Assembly: GCF_003014535.1 (NCBI RefSeq)
Contig: NZ_PYGD01000002.1
Location: 434,001 to 498,000, forward strand
Length of the DNA stretch: 64,000 nt
DNA from: Taibaiella chishuiensis
GTDB lineage: Bacteria > Bacteroidota > Bacteroidia > Chitinophagales > Chitinophagaceae
Direction: 5' to 3'
A program made the position numbers and the translations under genes. Under the pieces are notes generated by a model. That model worked only from the letters and a program-made list of their open reading frames with translations, had not been told where the DNA came from and did no database searches. Positions within the stretch are counted from its first letter, which is position 1. Every line of letters begins with the position of its first letter. This document shows, in pieces, positions 60,312 to 64,000 of the stretch.

Positions 60312-60743
60312 TTAGTAGATCAGTACCGATGCGCCGCCCGGGGTGGTCGGATCATCTGTCCATACGCCTTGTACGGTGCCGCATTTCGCCTTTTGGGCAA
60401 ATGTCGTTTTACCCATACACTCATTGCTCATATAGTCGGACCAGCTGCCGGCGAGACCAAACACTTTGATCGATGAGAAATAGTCGCCCATTACGGGAGG
60501 CAGGTTGCCGAATACCCAATTTACCTGGGCATAGGGTCCACCAGGGTGCATACTCAGGTTAAGCGAAGACATCGACGGGATCGTGTAGGTGGAGGAAAAA
60601 TACAGCCAGTTGTCGCAGGGCTCATCATCACCATAGATAATTACTTCTACTGCATCGCAGCTGTTGTTCGTGATCTTGATGTTTTGTGCGTTCACATAAC
60701 CTGCTGCGAAAAGCCCGAGGCCCAGTGCTAAAAGTTTTTTCAT
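60312..60743 (-). CDS. small exported protein of unknown function
   Basis: A 143-residue protein with a signal peptide (MKKLLALGLGLFAAGYVNAQ). The mature part is beta-rich (IKITNNSCDAVEVIIYGDDEPC, SSTYTIPSMSSLNLSMHPGGPYAQVNWVFGN) with four Cys that could form disulfides, and ends in IY. No T9SS sorting domain and no known family. It has its own promoter candidate and terminator, so it is expressed alone. The beginning resembles small jelly-roll proteins that bind carbohydrate, but this is only an impression. Confidence 0.7.
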   Translation of the reverse strand: MKKLLALGLGLFAAGYVNAQNIKITNNSCDAVEVIIYGDDEPCDNWLYFSSTYTIPSMSSLNLSMHPGGPYAQVNWVFGNLPPVMGDYFSSIKVFGLAGSWSDYMSNECMGKTTFAQKAKCGTVQGVWTDDPTTPGGASVLIY

Positions 60744-61082
60744 AAGAAGAGATTTGGTTTTGGTTAAAGATCAAACATAATTATATTTTAGTACATATCC
60801 TGTAAGGACTATTACATAACATATATAGGTATTTATGCTGGCCTGTAAGTCTTTCCTGGTAAGGGCCGGGGCCTTGCAGGCGGCTCGGTACAACCTAACG
60901 GTGTAATATTAAAACCGGTAGGCGGTTCCCCGTTATACGTTATAAACTGGTTAAATTGTCGCCTGCAGGTATGGAGACTGTAGGGCGAACCTGTCAGGTT
61001 TGCCCCTTTAATTGACCCTGCTGCCCCGCTGTATCAACAGGCTTGCGCTTACCTTTACAGCAAACAAACACGACGGTTAAAT
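60744..61082. other. intergenic region, divergent promoters
   Basis: A gene-free stretch between divergent genes. It holds TATGTTTG on the minus strand (60772-60779) and, near 61051-61058, TACCTTTA, a one-mismatch -7 box for the hydrolase gene. Nothing else is recognisable. Confidence 0.5.
60772..60779 (-). promoter_or_regulatory. candidate -7 promoter box of the small exported gene
   Basis: TATGTTTG on the minus strand, an exact TAnnTTTG match 28 bases before the ATG. No clear -33 TTG. Confidence 0.42.
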
Positions 61083-61898
61083 ATGATTTCTTCCGGAATA
61101 CAGCAGCAGCAACCCTATTGTGGGTATGCAACCGTAAATGGGATATCCATGTATTATGAACGGTACGGCGATACCGGTGGTATACCCCTTGTATTCATAC
61201 ATGGCGGGGGCTCTACTATTCCTTCCAATTGGTCTGATTTACTACCCCTGTTTACCCCGCATTACCCGGTAATTGCCATGGAACTGCAGGCGCATGGCCG
61301 CAGCGGCGACCGCGACGCACCGGAATCCTTTGCGCAGGATGCCGCAGATGTATTGGCCTTGCTGGATCATCTTGCTATAGACAAGGCCATCTTTATTGGC
61401 TTTAGCGATGGCGCCTGTACCACGCTGGAGCTTGCTATACATCATCCCGCCCGGGTAGATAAGATTGTCGTGATCTCGGGTAATTATAAGAGAACGGGTA
61501 TGGTACCGGGTTTTTTCGAAGAACTGGAGCAGGTCTCTTTTGCCGGTATGCCGCAGGTTTTGAAAGAGGCCTACCTGCAGGTCAATCCCAGCGAGGAGGG
61601 CCTGTTGAATATGTTCCATAAAGATAAGGCAAGACGCCTGGCCTTTAGCGATTGGACCGATGAAAACCTGGTATCCATCTCCGCTCCGGCCTTGCTGATT
61701 GTCGGCGACCGCGATGTGATTACCGTGGCGCACATGCATGCCATGGCAGGTCTTATCCCGGGAGGGCGTCTCGCTGTTCTTCCCGGTACACATGGCTCGT
61801 TTATAGGCGAAGCTTTAACGAAAGTGCCGCATAGCCCTATGTCACAAATAACTGCCGGTATAATCCGCGCGTTTATAGATACCGTTTATGACGGTTGA
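61083..61898 (+). CDS. alpha/beta-hydrolase fold protein
   Basis: A 271-residue cytosolic hydrolase. The oxyanion region is VFIHGGGSTIPSNW; the nucleophile is Ser108 in FIGFSDGACT; the acid is an Asp of VGDRDVIT near residue 209-211; the base is His of PGTHGSF near residue 237. The order and the ELQAHGRSGDRD segment match esterase/haloperoxidase-like members of the family. The substrate is unknown. Monocistronic, followed by a strong terminator. Confidence 0.9.
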   Translation: MISSGIQQQQPYCGYATVNGISMYYERYGDTGGIPLVFIHGGGSTIPSNWSDLLPLFTPHYPVIAMELQAHGRSGDRDAPESFAQDAADVLALLDHLAIDKAIFIGFSDGACTTLELAIHHPARVDKIVVISGNYKRTGMVPGFFEELEQVSFAGMPQVLKEAYLQVNPSEEGLLNMFHKDKARRLAFSDWTDENLVSISAPALLIVGDRDVITVAHMHAMAGLIPGGRLAVLPGTHGSFIGEALTKVPHSPMSQITAGIIRAFIDTVYDG

Positions 61899-61970
61899 TC
61901 CGGCAGGCTATCTGGGATTACAGGGGCGGCTGTTACAAAGTGACGTGGTACAGTAGTCCTTTAAACAAAA

Positions 61971-62003
61971 GCGGACCGGCTGTATAGCCGGTCCGCAGGT
62001 TTT
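61971..62003. terminator. bidirectional terminator
   Basis: GCGGACCGGCT and AGCCGGTCCGC form a perfect 11-bp stem with a GTAT loop. AGGTTTTT follows on the plus strand and an A-rich tract (AAACAAAA) precedes it, which gives a T-run on the minus strand. It separates the convergent hydrolase and T9SS genes. Confidence 0.9.
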
Positions 62004-62022
62004 TCTGCAGGAGAGAGAACAA

Positions 62023-63558
62023 TCATTGTTTCTGAACCTTAATGGTCTGTGTCTGCAGGGCATCGGTATATTTGAGCAGGTAAATGCCGTTTGCCAGCGA
62101 GCTCACGTCTATCGTGGTATGGTCGTCGCTGAGCTGCATGCTCCGGCACACTTTACCGCTAAGGTCGGTGATCTGTATCATGGCCATAGGGGCTTTTCCC
62201 GGGATCTGGATATTCAGCCTGTCATGAACGGGGTTGGGCGTTGCGATCAGGCTGAAGGCGGTAGTGCCTGTAGCCAGGCTTATCGTATTCGAATAGCTGG
62301 AACGGTTGTCGTAATCGGTTTGTTTAAGCCGGTAATACAACCTGCCCGTTGCGGCTGCGGGATCGGTAAAGCCGTAGGCCTGTTCGGTATTGCTGTTGCC
62401 TTTTGTACCCAGGCTGGGTACAAAGCCTGCATAAGCGAAATTTTTACCGTCTGTAGAGCGCTGTATCTCGAAGCCCTTATTGTTGCGCTCGTTATAGGTA
62501 CTCCAGCTCAGCTGTGCCTGGTTACCGCTGCTTATTTTACCGCTTAAGGCGCTCATCTTGACCTCAAGCGGTACGCCGGTAACGGATAAGGTGAAATTGC
62601 CAAAGCCTGTCGCATTCCCGTAGCCGCCCAGCAGCACGTAATACTCTATACCTGCAACCGCATCAAAAGTAACCATCGATGATGAGGAGAAGCCGCCACC
62701 GCAGCCTGTACTTTCATCGTTGTATCCCTCGCAGCTGGTAAAAGCGCCGCAGGATCCGGAGTATACCCTTAGATACGTATCGAAGGCTGACCCACACGAG
62801 GCTACCGTCAGTTCGCCTGTTACCGCGGGGCTTAGTTTATACCAAAGCCCTTTTGTAATACCGACGGAGGAAGAGCCGCAGAATACCAGGTTGCTGACGA
62901 CGTCGTTCGTGGCGGAGTTGGTGCTGCCGGTTATAGGGGTAGTACCGAATATCGGTAAGGCCCCGCTGCAGAGGTCATTTACCGGAGGGGGGGGCGGTGG
63001 GAGGGTCGCGGTCAGGCACACACCGAAATTGATATTGTTATTGGTCAGGGTGTTACCCGATGGGTCCAAACTTAATGATTTCCAGATTTGCACGTAATAC
63101 GTGTTTCCCGGTATAAGACCGTTTACCGTTATTGTTGCGGGGTCCGATAGTACCCCGCTCACACCGCCATCGCAACCAATTTCGCTGAGGGCGCTACAAT
63201 TGCCGGAGTAGACAGTAAGCCCATACAGGGATAGATAATTCGCCAGGGGATTCGTATTGGTCAAATTCTGGATCGAAACGGTATAGTCGGGGGCAGTGGC
63301 AACGAAGCGGTACCATACGTCTCGTTCGACATTCACCTGATCCTCGCAAGATGGAAAAGTACTGGAGGGTGTAGCGCCCACAGAGGTACCGCTCACCAGT
63401 GTACAGGGGGTGCCTATACCCCCCGGAGTAATAAGCGTGGCGCCGCTACAGTTGTCGTTAGCGGGTTGTGCCGCAGCGATGCCCGCCGAGGCCACGGCAA
63501 GGGAGACCAGGAAAAGCTTCAGGCTGCTGCATGCTTTTTGATAGAAATTTAACTGCAT
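62023..63558 (-). CDS. T9SS-sorted protein with two PPC-like beta domains
   Basis: A 511-residue exported protein (signal peptide ending GIAAAQ). Two related beta-sandwich domains follow, each beginning NDNCSGA or NDLCSGA and containing VWYRFVATAP or LWYKLSPAVTGELTVASCGS and a FGNFTLSVTG-like end, typical of bacterial pre-peptidase C-terminal-like domains. Next come an Fn3-like segment (AQLSWSTYNERNNKGFEIQRSTDGKNF) and a type A sorting domain (IATPNPVHDRLNIQIPG...GIYLLKYTDALQ). A Pro-rich linker (LPPPPPPVND) joins the two beta domains. Probably a surface-bound adhesin or part of a matrix; no protease domain is present. Confidence 0.86.
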   Translation of the reverse strand: MQLNFYQKACSSLKLFLVSLAVASAGIAAAQPANDNCSGATLITPGGIGTPCTLVSGTSVGATPSSTFPSCEDQVNVERDVWYRFVATAPDYTVSIQNLTNTNPLANYLSLYGLTVYSGNCSALSEIGCDGGVSGVLSDPATITVNGLIPGNTYYVQIWKSLSLDPSGNTLTNNNINFGVCLTATLPPPPPPVNDLCSGALPIFGTTPITGSTNSATNDVVSNLVFCGSSSVGITKGLWYKLSPAVTGELTVASCGSAFDTYLRVYSGSCGAFTSCEGYNDESTGCGGGFSSSSMVTFDAVAGIEYYVLLGGYGNATGFGNFTLSVTGVPLEVKMSALSGKISSGNQAQLSWSTYNERNNKGFEIQRSTDGKNFAYAGFVPSLGTKGNSNTEQAYGFTDPAAATGRLYYRLKQTDYDNRSSYSNTISLATGTTAFSLIATPNPVHDRLNIQIPGKAPMAMIQITDLSGKVCRSMQLSDDHTTIDVSSLANGIYLLKYTDALQTQTIKVQKQ

Positions 63559-64000
63559 AAACGAAAGATTAAAAGGTGAGTAAAGGATGCATGCTTTAGG
63601 GGGGACATTTTTTATGCTAAATGTATTTGTTTTGAGGTCTATATAAAAGCGTTAAATATTGCAATTAACCTTTGTTGTATGTGTATTGCTGGAATCGGGA
63701 CGTTGTTGGTGAATTGTTGCAGCAGGAGGTTATTGATGTGTAGTTTTTTATCATCTAAAAGTTGCTGTTTTTGTGCATCATTGCCGGTTAGCTCGTGTAA
63801 GCTCGAACGATGATAAAGTAACAGTCGTCCGTTTGACGCATAGGGTTAATTAATGCTAATCAATGCCTGTTATGGGCTTTAGCCTGTAGCGGCGACAGTG
63901 ATCCTCCATAGAAGGGAGCCGGCTATTCCTTCGCGAAGCTTGTGGGATTGCCGGGTAATAAGGGGAGCGTGGTCGCGGAAGGGTGTTATGGTCAGGAACC
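63559..64000. other. intergenic region at window end
   Basis: About 440 bases without a recognisable gene. The AT-rich first part presumably carries the promoter of the minus-strand T9SS gene. A feature beginning near the right edge cannot be excluded because the window ends. Confidence 0.45.

Noticed and set aside
1..64000. tRNA, rRNA, insertion sequences, prophage integrase
   Set aside because: None seen on reading both strands; no CCA-ended cloverleaf, transposase or integrase motif was found.

Overview
The window looks like a Bacteroidota chromosome, most likely a Chitinophagaceae-type environmental bacterium. The evidence is the large number of type IX secretion (T9SS) cargo proteins with C-terminal sorting domains (at least eleven, including one type B CHU_C-like domain), candidate -7 boxes of the TAnnTTTG type, very few Shine-Dalgarno sequences, and families typical of the phylum (DUF4251, DUF3347, HYC_CC_PP, DUF6428, AraC-HMA regulators). 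No rRNA, tRNA, CRISPR array or transposase was seen.

Bases 1-16757 are the 3' part of an extracellular contractile injection system (eCIS, Afp/PVC/MAC type) locus. They hold a partial baseplate-like gene, a tape-measure (CIS_TMP) gene and an Afp15-like AAA+ ATPase joined by overlapping stop/start codons. A peptidoglycan-binding amidase follows, then five tandem DUF4157 (HExxH) proteins with unrelated C-terminal domains, an orphan protein and a peptidoglycan-binding muramidase. The five DUF4157 proteins look like an eCIS cargo (effector) array. Their delivery half is conserved and partly duplicated, and their warhead half is swapped. Three warheads carry their own predicted metal sites.

Bases 16754-22680 hold small housekeeping and stress genes (iron permease-like, lysine-rich DUF6496 protein, SDR, two GNATs, VOC, AraC, DUF3606), an intergenic block of dispersed repeats, and several strong hairpins. 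Bases 22680-29209 encode a di-heme cytochrome c peroxidase and a 1565-residue PhoD-like/LamG T9SS protein.

Bases 29537-37385 are a copper-handling cluster: HYC_CC_PP protein, T9SS-sorted redoxin, T9SS-sorted multicopper oxidase, AraC regulator with an N-terminal HMA domain, CopA ATPase, HMA chaperone and DUF3347 lipoprotein. A PPC/DUF296 protein, a DUF4251 protein and an arsenic pair (DUF6428, arsC) with two copies of a likely operator follow.

Bases 40213-44386 hold a PKD/CHU_C adhesin-like protein and an overlapping DNA-repair-like pair (SPL-type radical SAM, DNA alkylation repair HEAT protein). Bases 44738-50792 form a six-gene operon: CotH kinase-like, YCF48-like, thioredoxin, ApbE, DUF4266 lipoprotein and DUF3570 outer-membrane protein. 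DUF3570 contains a DHFTSAS sequence that matches the ApbE flavinylation consensus, so this is a candidate extracytoplasmic flavoprotein system. From 50890 to the end are large secreted T9SS proteins, one with four 273-bp internal repeats, an alpha/beta hydrolase and a small unknown exported protein, separated by well-formed bidirectional terminators.
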